Below, piece by piece: positions 27,468 through 40,298 of a stretch of DNA of 64,000 bases (the first letter of the stretch is position 1; every line of letters starts with the position of its first letter). The stretch comes from Pomacea canaliculata (lineage: Eukaryota; Mollusca; Gastropoda; Architaenioglossa; Ampullariidae): assembly GCF_003073045.1 (NCBI RefSeq), contig NC_037603.1, positions 11,438,192 through 11,502,191 of the forward strand, read 5' to 3'. The translations under genes and the position numbers were made by a program. Below the pieces are notes generated by a model. It was not told where the DNA came from. It did no database searches and saw only the letters and a list, made by a program, of their open reading frames with translations.

Positions 27468-30400
27468 AGAACAAACAAGCCTGGATTTGATTTTTATTGT
27501 TTAGTCAGTAAAACTAACTTTGTTAAGTGACTTTTCCAGTTTTATTACTTATTTGAATTTGCTTAAGTTAGTCTTGTTATATTTTACAGTTTGTGAAGCA
27601 ATGTGTGTAATCTTTCAATTACGATTTCAGTGAAATCACGATTAAGCAAGCAAGCATGCAAACACATATATATATATATAAAAGCAGGCCATTCAGTAAG
27701 TTCCATAGTTCAATGTCAAGACTTTTTCACCGTTCATTGTCGTTTCTCTTGATTGACCCAATTTTGTAAGATTAAGTTCAAAATCTGACCTAACCACTTA
27801 CCCTGATTTAAAACAATGTTCATCATGCATGTCCTCAAATATTTACTAGGCTCGTGCAGACAACTTCAGGGTTCAAGTATCTCCAGCTGCTCTACAGAAC
27901 GAGTCACGGCTCCAACGAGGCACGAAATTGAAACGCGGGTCAAGGACACACCCCGAGACATCGACCACATCAAGTATTATCATCAAACATCGGGGTCGAT
28001 ATCGCCATTTCCATCGTACACCAGACAAACCGCTTCACGGGCCTTCTCCATGGAGAGACAGATGCGCATCAAGACTATTTCACAGACCCCATTTCCCTCT
28101 CTGTTCAATCTGTCCCTTCATGTCAGCTTCAGCGATTTTGAGTGATGTTGGCTAAACTATGACCTCCGACCTCTAGCTAGACTGTGCACCCGTGATATCG
28201 CAACTTGAAGAATATTGTATACGGGAATATGCTCCTGAGGCACCGGAAACAAAACAAGACTTTGGCCATGTGATGTTATAAACAACTTTAGAAACCTGGG
28301 TAGACCAACAACACTTTAGAATAAATATTTTCTAAATTTTGTAAGAAGTCCACGCAGTTTTACTAACACTATCAGCTTAAGTAAAGTTGGTATTTGTTGT
28401 CGGGTTCCTCTGATTTTGTCCTGACTGTTTTTTCTTTGCCCTCTTTGAAACAATCACACATATATCCCTCAATGGACATTCCCCGGATGTAAATATGCCT
28501 ACCTCCTTTAAGGATTTTATTTTAATCCTCTCTTACTTTAATGATTTTGGGTTTTCTTTTTATCGTAAAAACACATTCACTTCTGGAGGACAAAAGAGCT
28601 TTGCTTGCACTGAGCAGCTGTCAGATAACTGGACAACTCCTTCCACATGAACGCCAAACAAATGTCCAGATTCAAACATTTGGAAAACAAATGTTGGCTC
28701 TGTCGATTTTTTTGCCAATTTTGTCTGCTTTATTGACACCGATGCATGCTTGAACTTGCTGCCAACTTGTTCTTTGCACACAAGAGTTTTTACCTTCACT
28801 TGACGCATCTCGCAGGTTCTGGACAGCGCCATCTGGAAACATCATGTTGGCCAAGGGCTCTTCTAGTCTCTTGTCTTTTTTCCTTTGATTCCTTTGTTAG
28901 CCGTTCTCTACTTGCTATAAAAGTATTACAAGGAGCCTCCCATGGACTGTCAGCATACACGTGCCCCAAAATGTGTTTACAAAAGTACATAGAAGGACAC
29001 ATATACAGACACAAACACACGGTCTCACATACAGACACATGAAACCACACACACACACCAACAAACACATTTGCAAAACATCTGTTGAAAGTGCATAAGT
29101 TCAGGACATTAAAACATCGGATTTAAATTCACAAAAAAATCCCAGAGCACACACAGCATACATCAATGTGATTAGCAACCGCGAGACTTTTATTTGCTTT
29201 CTTCAAGCAACTGGTATAAAACACGGTTCTTAAATCACAAGAACTGCAAAATCTGTGGACACACCAAGAGCTGTATATTCAATATTGTTTGATGCTCGGG
29301 TTCATCCAAAGAGAACATCGTCCTCCAGTAACCGACATCCACGTCAGAGGGGATACAGACAGAGGAACATGAGCCACACACAGAAACCATGGACTGGCGT
29401 GAATATGGCTTGATTGCCACGGCACATAAAGGAGGCCATCAAATCCTAGATGAAGATGCTTAAGTAAACATTTGCTTCATCATGTCCCCAAAGGCCTGGA
29501 GGAATTTCAAGGGCCTTCACCTCTCAGCTGCCCTTACCAGTAACCAAGGCCAATCAAGCCACCTTCAGCAGTAATTTACTAATGAAAATGATTGAACTAG
29601 TTGAAGCGACTGGGGTTTAGGAACAGAAACATGGGGAGATAGAAATGTTTTAACTCTGAGTACAAGCCTTCAATAAAGAGAAAGAGCTGCACAGGAACAA
29701 CATGGAGTTTATGTCATGGTGACCTCTGAACTCCACGAACGCTGACTGTGTCTATGGATGGTGGACTCCGGTGAAGGATGGTCCTCGTTGCTTCTAATGG
29801 CCTTTAACTCATGGTGTGTGGGAGAGAGAGAGAGTGTGTGGATGCGTGAGTGCAAGTGGACGTGTGCACGGATGTCTGTCTGTATTTCTCCGCATTCCAA
29901 TGATATCTTCACTCTCTTCAGGACACTATCCGACTTGTGTTTACTGTTGAACTTTGCAATTACAGTGGCTTCTATTTATTTAACAGCTTAATATTCTCTC
30001 TCATCCACACACTCTCTCTCTCTCCCACACACACACACGATGACCTCATGTGCTCATCTGCGCATGTGTATGGAGGGGAAGGCCAGTATTTCATGCCGAC
30101 ACCGAGCTCTGTTTGGATGGGCAATAAATAACGGCTGTGGAAGTCCGTCGTCGACTGCGGCCTTATCGACGAGGTTCACATTCCCCATCTTCTCAATAAA
30201 ATTTCGGCTGCTGTCATGTCCTGACCGACCTTTTTGGCAATTTCTTCCATCTTATTTCTCGAAGGCGTCTGAGATGCGTTCCTGTGAGGTTCCTGTCGGC
30301 CCAGTCGGTCCTGGCTATTCATTCCCTAACTGTTATCATTGTCTTCGTTACGAAATAACGGTCGCTGTTCACTGTTTTCAACGTCGCATGTATTATCACT

Positions 30401-30469
30401 TCAAAATTTTTTCTTTGACCATTAGCTGGTGTCATAGATCCTTCTTTTTCTGGTTAACAAAAAGCTGCG

Positions 30470-31010
30470 AGTATTGTCAATGGCACTTTTCTGACTGTAT
30501 CCCAACTTGCACTGGCTCACCCCAAGTCTGTGTGTTTGTTTATCCTGTATACCAACAGCTGTCACGGTAACCACGAAGGACAATATCTTGTAGAATTGTC
30601 TGATGACACTGGGCTGCTCTCTCCACCTAATGAGCCAGGAGACTTCCATGGTGTAGCCTTGGATGGATTTATTGCCCGGCGAGGCTCTGAAAACTTTATT
30701 AGAACTTAATGTGAGCAAAATGAAAGAGATTGTCTTTTAATTTCCGTCGGAATTCTCCACCAATTCCCTCAGCTGTCATCCATCACAAGGAGGTGGAAAT
30801 TCTCAACACATTAAAGTACCTGACCATCACCTTGGACAGAAGACTTCGCTGAGATACCAACACAGGGTATCGGGAAGAAGGATCTGACAGCCAGACCGCC
30901 CGTGTGGCCAGCCATCCAGTCCTGGTTGTGGGATCAGGAAAGGCGCACGCCATCGTGGTCGATCTTAAGCACCATCGAGAAGGTTCCATCATTGGGAGCC
31001 TGAACCTTCT
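30470..31010 (+). mobile_element. Decayed non-LTR retrotransposon (LINE), reverse transcriptase fragment
   Basis: Successive blocks in different plus frames match the palm of LINE reverse transcriptase in the expected order. First comes a TGSPQ block (about 30514-30530, the family's TGSPQG). Next is SDDTGLLSPPNE (about 30596-30632, in place of the YADDT catalytic box). Then come KMKEIVF (about 30719) and HHKEVEILNTLKYLTITLDR (about 30781-30840, the usual 'FKYLG.TLD' block). In-frame stops and frame changes between the blocks show it is dead. The ends are approximate. An open frame of 176 codons at 30040-30570 overlaps its start and is not a host gene. Confidence 0.75.
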
Positions 31011-31555
31011 TTGATGTTTCCCAGCCACTCATTCCTCACATACAGTGTCCAAACACATTTTCTCTTAGCATTGCTTTATTGTAACGAGATTATTACAGGA
31101 CTATTTCATCAAGGCAATTTATCAGTAATTAGCACCTTTGATTGGAATCCCATTGATTACCAAGAGAGTACTCGAATTTTCAATAAATTATAATTAATAA
31201 AAATTATTATTTAACCTCATAAATCAAAACTTTATTACTTTAAAAACTGTTTTTGTCTTATTCTCTCACACTCACACACCCAGGTGCTACACTATTTTAT
31301 CTGAGCGTGAACAAGACACTTGAAATATTTTATAAATTGAAACCACATTCATCTATTATTACTTCATTACGACTGTTGCAAACTTTTAATACAAGTATTT
31401 GAACTTATCGCCTGTCTCCTGACAAAGATTTGTCTGTGCTCGGGGATGAAAGAGCTTTCTCTGGGATGTTCTTGGGTCAGAGAAAAAGCTGGCGGATATT
31501 AATTTTATTCCACTGAGGTCAGGCCCGGTGAGTGAAGCTTCTCTCACAGAAGTGT

Positions 31556-31729
31556 GACCAGAGACCCGTCACCAAGATCAAAGCGATCCATCCTGTGGCC
31601 GCCCAGTCGCGGCGGTCGCGGCATTTGATCTCCGCCAGGCGGCACCGCCGGCGGTCAACCTCTCGAGCAACAGCTTCGCTTCATTTCGCTTGATACTCCA
31701 TCAAGACATTTTGTCATGATGTTTGCGGC
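31556..31729 (-). CDS. Candidate exon: basic segment followed by a membrane-like helix, unrecognised
   Basis: A CpG-rich patch in AT-rich DNA. On the minus strand GATTACAG at 31737-31730 could be an acceptor, and TTCT|GTGAGA near 31547 could be a donor. A frame open from 31680 encodes EVDRRRCRLAEIKCRDRRDW, followed directly by a hydrophobic stretch (WIALILVTGLW), which suggests a cytoplasmic basic loop entering a transmembrane helix. An ATG at 31717 opens a different frame (MTKCLDGVSSEMK), so a frame change is needed to link the two. No family is recognised. It may be the 5' coding exon of a minus-strand gene together with the donor site at 33047. Confidence 0.25.
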
Positions 31730-32135
31730 CTGTAATCACATCTTACCACTGTGAGTACCTCCTAGGTCTGTGATCACATAAAACATCCGTCAGTCTCTCC
31801 CGTCTTCCTGTCTTGTCCATCTCTCTGCTCCAGGCAACAGATCGGTAGACGTCCCTTCTCCTTCTCTGGTCCCTCTTTTTGGAATGTCTTCCCTCTCTTC
31901 CGACTGTGGCTAATTTGAAAACCTTCGAATCCAGCCCCACAATCCTTTATCTGTAAATTTCTTTCAATCTCTTCCATGACCACGAGAACAGTTTTGTCCA
32001 CTCTCAATTCTTTGTCCCACCATGGTGCTGTCTGTGCGCTGATGCTTATATTTCTGTATGTTTGACTGTTGGTTCACTTGTTATTGTTTTTTGCAGTTCA
32101 CATAGAGCTCGAGTCCACATGAGGAAAGAGCATTA

Positions 32136-32214
<79 letters not shown>
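32136..32214 (+). repeat. Compound (ATT)n(ACT)n microsatellite
   Basis: ATT run switching to ACT/TAC units near 32181. Confidence 0.97.
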
Positions 32215-32594
32215 GAAGCCAGCTGCTTCAAAAATAAAGGTTTGGGTGGTCAGAAGATTCTCGGCACTACAGGGGATGGTAAACATGTTTGAAATGTCAG
32301 CTTCCCGGCTTGTTTTTACTTTGTAATGTTTTCTGTGAGATTTGACCTTTCACAAATCGATTTTAGAGATGATTGTGTTTTGACTTTGATAAACCTCTTT
32401 ACACAGACACCATCCACAGAAAGTGGGTTCAAGGTTTCTGGTGACGACGAGGTTTGTTAGCGGTCTTTTAAATAAGTTTAGTGTGTTTGGTAACGACTAA
32501 GTTTTTTAATGGTGTTTTTTTAACCGAGTCAGCAGCTGAAGGTTTAAGACAGCATAAAAGCTAGTCTAGCCCTGAAGACACCCAGGAAGAAAAA

Positions 32595-32650
32595 GGGTGT
32601 GTCGGAGGTGAGACTCGAATCAAGCACCTGATGTTTCAGCTCTTGCCTTC
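32595..32650 (-). repeat. tRNA-like SINE remnant
   Basis: Minus strand GGTGCTTGATTCGAGTCTCA contains a B-box-like GATTCGAGTCT in a tRNA-like context. Confidence 0.3.
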
Positions 32651-33047
32651 AGCAATCATGTCTTGGCAGCAAAACATTCAGTTTATATTTTACATTAGGA
32701 ATTTGTTGACTGCTACTCAAACTCTCCCAGCCGAGTTACAATTTTTAAACTGTTTATTTCTCCAAAACAATTTTTCCTGCAGACTGTCTTGTCTTAGGAG
32801 AGATAAGGTAAATCCTATTTTGCAGACACACTGACTTGTTTCAAAGGAAATGTTAGTTATAAAAATATTTTTTCTTGTCCTGCCTCATCCAATTCTTCTC
32901 TAAAGCCTGTCACTGAGGATGAAGGATGGATAGAAGAGATTTCATTAATCAGGAGCTAGACAATCCCATTATTTTGCCGAGACGCCGAGTGGACAAAGAG
33001 GAGTGACATTGCCGCTGGCACTCAATGAGACAAATGTTCTTACTCAC

Positions 33048-33100
33048 CGGCGCCTCGCAGCACGAGAGACACTCAGACAAACAAACACTTGGCATAAGTC
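33048..33100 (-). other. Possible non-coding first exon, minus strand
   Basis: GCGAGGCGCCG|GTGAGTAAG is a perfect donor (exon end 33048) in a small GC-rich patch. The upstream limit is arbitrary. It could splice to the candidate exon at 31729. Confidence 0.25.
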
Positions 33101-34189
33101 AACATTACAACAAGGAGAGTAGTGTTCAGACAAACTCACAGTTCAGTATTGCAATGTGGTTGCTTGAGTCGACTACAAAAGTGCATTTGATAAAATAACT
33201 CAAACTTTTAAGGTCAGACCTTCAATACATATTTTAGCTTACCTTTATTGTTAAAAACTATCGAAGACAGATAAATAAACAGGGTTGAATATTCACCTGC
33301 GCAGTTAAGTATACTTAAGTATATGTTAGGTATGCAATTTCAGATAGAAACTCAGTCAAAGTCACTAGACCAAAAAAAAAAAAAAGAGCATTGAACGGTG
33401 GTATCAGGGTTCACACGGGTGCAAATGTGTCCTTTACATTTACATTCTGTCATCGTGCAGCATAATGCAAAACCCATTAAAGCAATTACCAGAATTTTTC
33501 AATGGCGTCGGATAAAGTTATTATGTACTTGCCATTTCCAAATAAATAAAAATATGGGAATTTACTCGTTGTCTGTTGATGCAATGACACTTGAGAAATG
33601 CCTAAACTGCTTTCTGTTAATATGTAATCTTAAAAAATCCTAATTCCATCGTTAGTCCTCTTACCTCCACGTGGTTGTGTGATATATCTATATAATAAAA
33701 CTTGAGGGTATTAGTGCTGGTTTGTATATGCCTACACTACATTTGTGCAGATGTTCATGTGTAACTTTTTTCATTGCATTTTTGGACAGCGTGCTTTTTT
33801 ACTCAACAGGTGTAATCTGATAATTTTTATCGCAAAAAGGTTCCTTGATTACATAACAATTGTTTTCGGTAAATGTTAATTTTAACCTCTACGAAATTTA
33901 TTATGAGTGCTTTTTCACTAAACTGTTTTTATATCGCTTAAAAAAAGGCAATATGTGAGAGATATTCACAAATTAAAAGACAGCCCACAGAACGACCGAA
34001 AAACAGTTCCTAATGTGGAAATAAATAAATAAAGAAAGAAGCAAATGTCATGAAAAAATAAATGTTCTTGAATTTAAACACCCACAGAAAAGGAAAAGTT
34101 TAAACACGGTTGGCTGGAGAAAGCAACCTGAGCCAATGACCATCCTAAATTTGTAGAACAAACTTGCTTAATGGTGATTAAACTGTTGA

Positions 34190-34270
34190 CTGTCAAAAAA
34201 CAAGTGTCCAATCTTTGGCCCAAGTGAGAATCGAACCTGCTGCTCGTTTTTACTAGTTTTTACTTACTTT
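34190..34270 (-). repeat. tRNA-like SINE remnant
   Basis: Minus strand AGCAGCAGGTTCGATTCTCA is a good B box (GGTTCGATTCT) with tRNA-like flanks, similar to the copy near 8510. Confidence 0.4.
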
Positions 34271-35114
34271 TAGAGTTTACTAATCCAGGAAGGCAGTACA
34301 GATGCAGAGGTGAAACACAGACACACTGACGAGGTAGAAAATAGGAATTGCAAAGATAATAGGTCTTGCGGACACAATTATAATAGTAAATAATTTGATA
34401 ACATTTCCTTTTAATAAAAGAACTAACCTAAAGAATTCATGAAAAAAAATCTGTTTGGCACAACTGGACAGCATCCTTTATAAACAGCACACTCAATAAT
34501 TAGTAAGTCAGATCGCATCCTTTATTTTGCCAGGTTCAGAGTAAAATGTACACATCGTTCACAGTAGTTTATTATATTTTATTTAGCATGTTGTACTGCA
34601 TGATATAGTCCCCTAACCTCGGTCATACAAACTTTACAATACATGCACTTTCTCTCTCCATAATAAATATCAATTAATTAACCCTAACCCAATTATTTAA
34701 TTTGTAGATGTTTTTGTGTACAAGACGAATTGCATCCATTTACTCCACAGGCAAAAGCAAAGGTACATATGAAATAGAGGGAGCTGAAAACGAAACAAAA
34801 ATCAGACGATTGTCTTCACCAGAATCAGTTTCTACTGTTTAGTGGTTACCACGGCAACTCAATAAGAATGTGGATGTCATCGTAGACGATTTATAGGTAA
34901 AATAAAATAAAATAAAGTGGAGTACAACTTGAATTAAAAGTGATAAATATAGAATGGTTTGTGTACGTTGACTGATAGTAGTCTTCAACTAGGCAATTAA
35001 TTAAACTCATTAGCAGCAACATGTATGTGGGTATAAAAAACACAAAAGACAATGTATCGTTGGTTAAGTCCACAAAGGATGTGTCAGAGGTTGAAATAAA
35101 GCGATAACAACGGT

Positions 35115-35219
35115 TTATGAGAGGTTGAAGTAAGGCGATGGCAGCGCGATGTGCGACTCGTGGCGGTGGAAACGTTTGGCGGCCATCGACCTTCTGCTCA
35201 TGTAGAAGGAGGTCATGGC
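35115..35219 (-). CDS. FYVE gene last exon: basic C-terminus and stop
   Basis: Acceptor GTTTTGTGTCTACAG, phase 0. It encodes AMTSFYMSRRSMAAKRFHRH, then ESHIALPSPYFNLS and TAA. Confidence 0.6.
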   Translation of the reverse strand, partial: AMTSFYMSRRSMAAKRFHRHESHIALPSPYFNLS

Positions 35220-38200
35220 CTGTAGACACAAAACCGGAGATGAACTTCCTTTGTCACTCGTGTCACGTAGCACGAGCATGTCTTCTCAATTATACATCGG
35301 CTGAATGGTGTTCAGAAACCTCGGGGCTATTTTTGCGGGAAATAATCAACGTCAGGTTAAAAAGGGTTAAGCCTGAGCGAGAGGCCAGGCCAAGAGGTCA
35401 GAGGTAAGTGGGTAACCGCTATCCATCGTTGGATCAACTTTGGCAGCCTTGCGTGTGAAGGTCACAGGAAACTAATGGTTTGAAAAAAAGCTAAAGACAT
35501 TAAGACTTTGGTCTACATGGTACGTCCAAGCAATCTGTCCAGCAGGATGACACTTTGTTAGGGTTTATCTGCTTAAGGATGTCTTTAGATGAATAGGGGA
35601 CAATCTTTTCCAAACACAAATACCAAGTATCTCTCCTTAAAGAAAGCAAATTCTGGTTTCAAAATACAAAACTTACAAAAATTATATATTTTAGTGAAAC
35701 TTTTAAACAAACTTTACAAAAAGAAAACAAGAAAGTACACGATGACATCAAATAAAATAATATAAAAGGGACATCTTAAAATAAATTTTAGATATAAAAA
35801 GAAGTAAAAATTGTTACCTTTTGGAGACCTTTGAATATTTGACAACATACTGTTCTTCATACAAACTTTCCCACGTAAGGTTTCTCACCTGTTTGACATG
35901 TCTGAACAACATTGTCTGTGACGAGGTTTCTGGTCGCAGTCGCTCCAGTTGGAGATACACTTGCAAAAATCGCTCCAGCAGCTTCTGAGTTACCTTTGAA
36001 GCTGACAACCTGAGATGTAAAGAAATAAAAAAAAACATGAAGATTGTCCGAGACACCACAACAAAGAAACATAATCTGTGCTTGTCTATATGTTGTAATG
36101 TGTTTACTGTTGTTGTGTAGGATGCTGTCCTCTCAGTGCCGCCATGTGTCCAGTAAATCAAGAACAGACATGAGGGTTGAAATAATTGTAGTGCAGGTGT
36201 TGTTGATGATCGCCAAAAAAGGCTTCATCAATAATTAACTTCTCTCGACAAAACAATAAAAATTTTATAAGAAAATAAATGGCGCTAGCGAACCCCAAGG
36301 CTATTGGCTGCAGGTGTGAGAGAGGAAAAAAAAGCGCGAAGATAAATACAGAGTTTGGAAGGTTTGTAAATTGTGTTCGCATGAACCATAATGTAGGTAG
36401 TGTTCACAGTCGGGTGTGTAGCCAGGTAGGTGTCTGTGAGGTAGTTGGTGAACCTTCCCACGTGCCTGTTGATGTTTGTGAGGTAGGTTGGGGAGAAAAG
36501 TAAAAAAAAACTGAAGGAAGGACACAGAAGAAAGAAAAGAAAGAAAGCCAGGAGTTATGATGATGAGTTTCGTGACAGTCATTTATCAAAACAAGGAATA
36601 TGAAATAAACACAGTGGATGAACATTCGGGAAGTAAACGTTCACATGAACAAGTGCATCAATGTCAAGTTACCTCCCCTGCTATTTCCTCCTCGGCGGAA
36701 GTGTACGTATGCACTGAGCGGACAGAAGGCCACCTGGACAATCCACTCGCAGGGGAAGAGTTTTCTTCCTGCAACACAAAAAGTCTCTGAAATATTCCCC
36801 CTAATTTCTTAGATGTTTAGTGCTTTGGTGTGGCGGTTAAGAAACAAAGAGGAAGTCAGGCCAATCGGAGATATTTTTAGACCTTACGTCATCAAGGACT
36901 GCTGCGAATTTGCTCCTGTAAGTCCACGAGCTCCGCCTGGAGGCGAGTCAGGGAATCGTTGAAGTCGATGGCACTCAGCTTCCTGCTTGATTTTACTCAG
37001 ACATCCGTTACACACCCGGAAACGCTGATTCCACCCGCCATTAACGTGCCAGATGGTGGGGTTACTGGTCTTGTCCAGTTCCTCTGACTGCACACAAGAC
37101 AGAGAGAAATAAATCTCACGGAGGTCTATAGGACCAAAGTTGAAGATAAATTTCTCCCTAATTTAATCACTAATTTCTGCAACTGAAAACATCAAAGAGG
37201 TGTTTTAATTACATCAGCCCACAAAGTTCTAGCAACGGAACAAGCCAACCCCGAGGCACGAAAAACGTTTTACATTGATGTCAATTAAATAAAGGTTTTG
37301 AAAAAACAAAGAGAAGACAAGTGTAGAACAAATCAGTGAATGTTGACATCAGGCAAGGCAGTCATCGATTGTTAAGGCGTAAATTTGTCAAATTAAATGC
37401 TTTCAAAATAATATTTATGCATGTATTACGACAAAAAATGTCTCGTTCATGCATCTGGCCACTTGGTGATATTAATTGCTAAAGTCTGGGTGATGTTTGA
37501 GAGAGTTTAGTAACTATTATGGAAACTCAGGCTCTCGACACGGATTACTTGTGCATTTGTTTTGTTTCAAGCTCTGTCTGCTGGTGCTTAAGAAAAGATT
37601 CTTGCATCCCAGGTCTCCTGGTACAGTCAGACATCACTGACAACTTTCATGGGAAGTCGATGTTGCTGTGGTTTGTGCCTTATTAGTGAAGCTGATATTT
37701 TAATTCTCGGAATAGAGATGCTTTTTTCTGCTTATTTTGTTTACTAGGGCATCTCTTAAGAACTCACACACGTCTGAGATTTCACACGCAAAAATACTAA
37801 ATTTTAAAAGGACCACACAATGAATGCACACAAAAATCCGTTCCATGAATATAGGCCCAGCAGGTGTCAATATTCGTAAAAAATATGAATATCCTGTCTG
37901 TAAAGCTGGTTCAAACATATGGACAAGTGAAGCTGGGATATTCAACATCTCTGTTTGTGGCATTGGCCTCCCCTTTAAACACAGTGCTTGGCCTCTGTGC
38001 ACGGAGCTAATAAAGGGTTTCCAATTTCGATGCGCGCCCAGCATCCCTCAATAAAGATGAAGGATGCTTCCGTCCCTGTCAAGTCTCGTTACCTCACCAG
38101 ACGTTTCTCGAACGCAGCTTTGTCATGACGACCTGACCTTCCACTCCTGACATGTCAAACTGTGACCTCACGGTTTTGCATAGGGGTTCACGCATCTAAA

Positions 38201-40264
38201 TTGTCTTTAAATCGTCGTTATGTGTGGCGCGAAGTACTTTGGACAAACAATATGACGAATAATAATATTGTTACAAGTCTCGCGACATGAAAAAGTCTTA
38301 TTTATGTATCTCCTTTGGGGACAGTTGAAAGGGACCAACAGGTGCGCGATACGTGGCCTCACTTTCGGACTGAGAGTAAAAACACACTCGCGAATCAAAT
38401 GGATGTAAATTAATTTATAGGCTTACATCCGTCGTCAGAAACAAGAACTGGTGACAGCTGGTGTGGCAAAACAGAAAATAGTGGGTTTAAATAGCAAGTG
38501 GCTTCTGATACATTGAAACATTTCTTGACAGTCTGATCTCGCTGCTAGTGGTATAAAAACAAAACAAAAAATCAAATTAAAAATAGTAATAACAACAAGA
38601 GATATATGATAATCAACAATATCTTCTTCATGGATTTAGACCTACATTTAAATAAATGTTTAGAATACTTGTGGAGCGCCCTGATCCGTCAAACAGTGGA
38701 AGGTGACGGATGGTGTTCGAAAGTCATTTAAAGAGATTGTGTTAAGTGGCTTCTTGAAACCATTTACAGAGTTGAGAACCCGCTTGGCAGCAATGTGTGG
38801 TGAGGGGGATGAGGAGCCGAAAGGTTAGTCGTTGAAGGAAGTGTGCAGAATGGATTCTGGAGAGTTTGGCAGGAAGAAAAGTAATCAGGCGGCCAGTGAT
38901 GGAGTCATTTATTTCAAAGGTAGTCTAGTTTGTTGATGCGGTCGGTCAAAGGACAAACCTGTGAAGTCGGCAAATTTCAACTTGAATGTGTGTGTGTGGT
39001 GTATGTGTGTGTGTATATATATATAAGCGTGTGGTAGTGTGTCTGTGCGTGCGCGTGCAACTGTGTACGTCTGTATTTACACTTTCGCGTTGCGTGTGAT
39101 TACAAAAATAGATTTTTCCAAAGCTACATTAAAATAAAATAAACATAATAAAAAACTGAAAGAAAGAAAGAAGAAAGAAACAAAGCAAACAAACAAACAA
39201 AAAACAAAGAAACAAACAAACAAAAGAAAAAGAAATTTATGATTTGAGTAACTTATCAGTACCTCTTCTTTGTACAATATACGAGCTTCAACTTGGCTGA
39301 CTTCGTGGTTGATGTCCCCCCGATCCAAGGTCGTCAGACAACGGACAGGGCGAGGTCACGTGAGGAGCAGTTCCTGCAGAAGACTTCGTCACAGACTGTG
39401 CACGTCTTGCGCTCGATGGGAAACCGCAGCAGCTTGGCGCATGTTCCACACATCTTCTGACCCTGCGGCTGTACCACCACAGGTATTGGGACAGGTGATG
39501 GGTTAGTGAGTAGACTATTAGTCAACATGCAATAAGTCCTAATATACTCAGCGAGCTTGTGAAAATGGCGTAAATAGAGTCTGGTTTATTGCTGATTACA
39601 AATGGCGACAATAGAATGACCAAGAATGCATTGCAACGGAAAAGTCAAGAAACTTCTTGTTTGGTTTATAGGATGCTCAAAGAGGTTATTGCACTGGCAT
39701 GCACTATATAAAAAGATGTTTGTACAAACAGCCAATGCCAGAATGGAAGAAAAGAAACAAGCTGAAACAGCTTCTTAATACTGTAAGTAAATAGTTCAAA
39801 CGATACACAAAAACTCGCATTCTCTGTAATTGCTACTCTACTTAATTCCGTTTAACCTATGTCTATTCCTGATTACCAAAAAAAAAAAAAACTTTCTTTA
39901 AAGTTTCAAACGACTCCTGTTACCTTCAAAGCATACTGCAAACCAGAATTGAAAGAAGAACTTGACGCCAGAAACCTAACCTTCTGCTGGACGCTCTTAC
40001 GGTGGTCTTCAACGAAGGTAACGGCGATTGTTTTACATCTCTCCGGCAGCCGCGGACTGCAACCAGCAACATTGTTACTGAGGTAAAAACGTTCTCAAGT
40101 TTAACATAATTTGGAACATCTTTATCTATCCTCTCTTTTTCCTTCTCTAATAAATCAAAAATTGTTTAAAATTCTCATAATTTATGTACGCGAAAACCTT
40201 TATGCATCTCTTAATGCGATTTCATCAAACAGTCACACTGAAATATTTTATTATCAGCACACAA

Positions 40265-40298
<34 letters not shown>

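Larger units (their letters stand above)
31011..34889. other. Intergenic, no firm gene
   Basis: Apart from the weak minus-strand exon candidates, a compound microsatellite and SINE-like remnants, only AT-rich DNA is seen. TTTATT at 34578-34583 is an AATAAA word on the minus strand and could end the zinc-finger gene transcript. Confidence 0.45.

Noticed and set aside
30040..30570. 176-codon plus-strand open frame
   Set aside because: Its C-terminal part is a frame of the decayed LINE (TGSPQ block) and the rest has no protein-like pattern.
35138..35407. 89-codon plus frame overlapping the last FYVE exon
   Set aside because: Antisense shadow; no start context or motif.
37700..38044. 114-codon minus frame inside an intron of the zinc-finger gene
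   Set aside because: No acceptor or donor in a fitting phase; the start is not ATG and no motif is seen.
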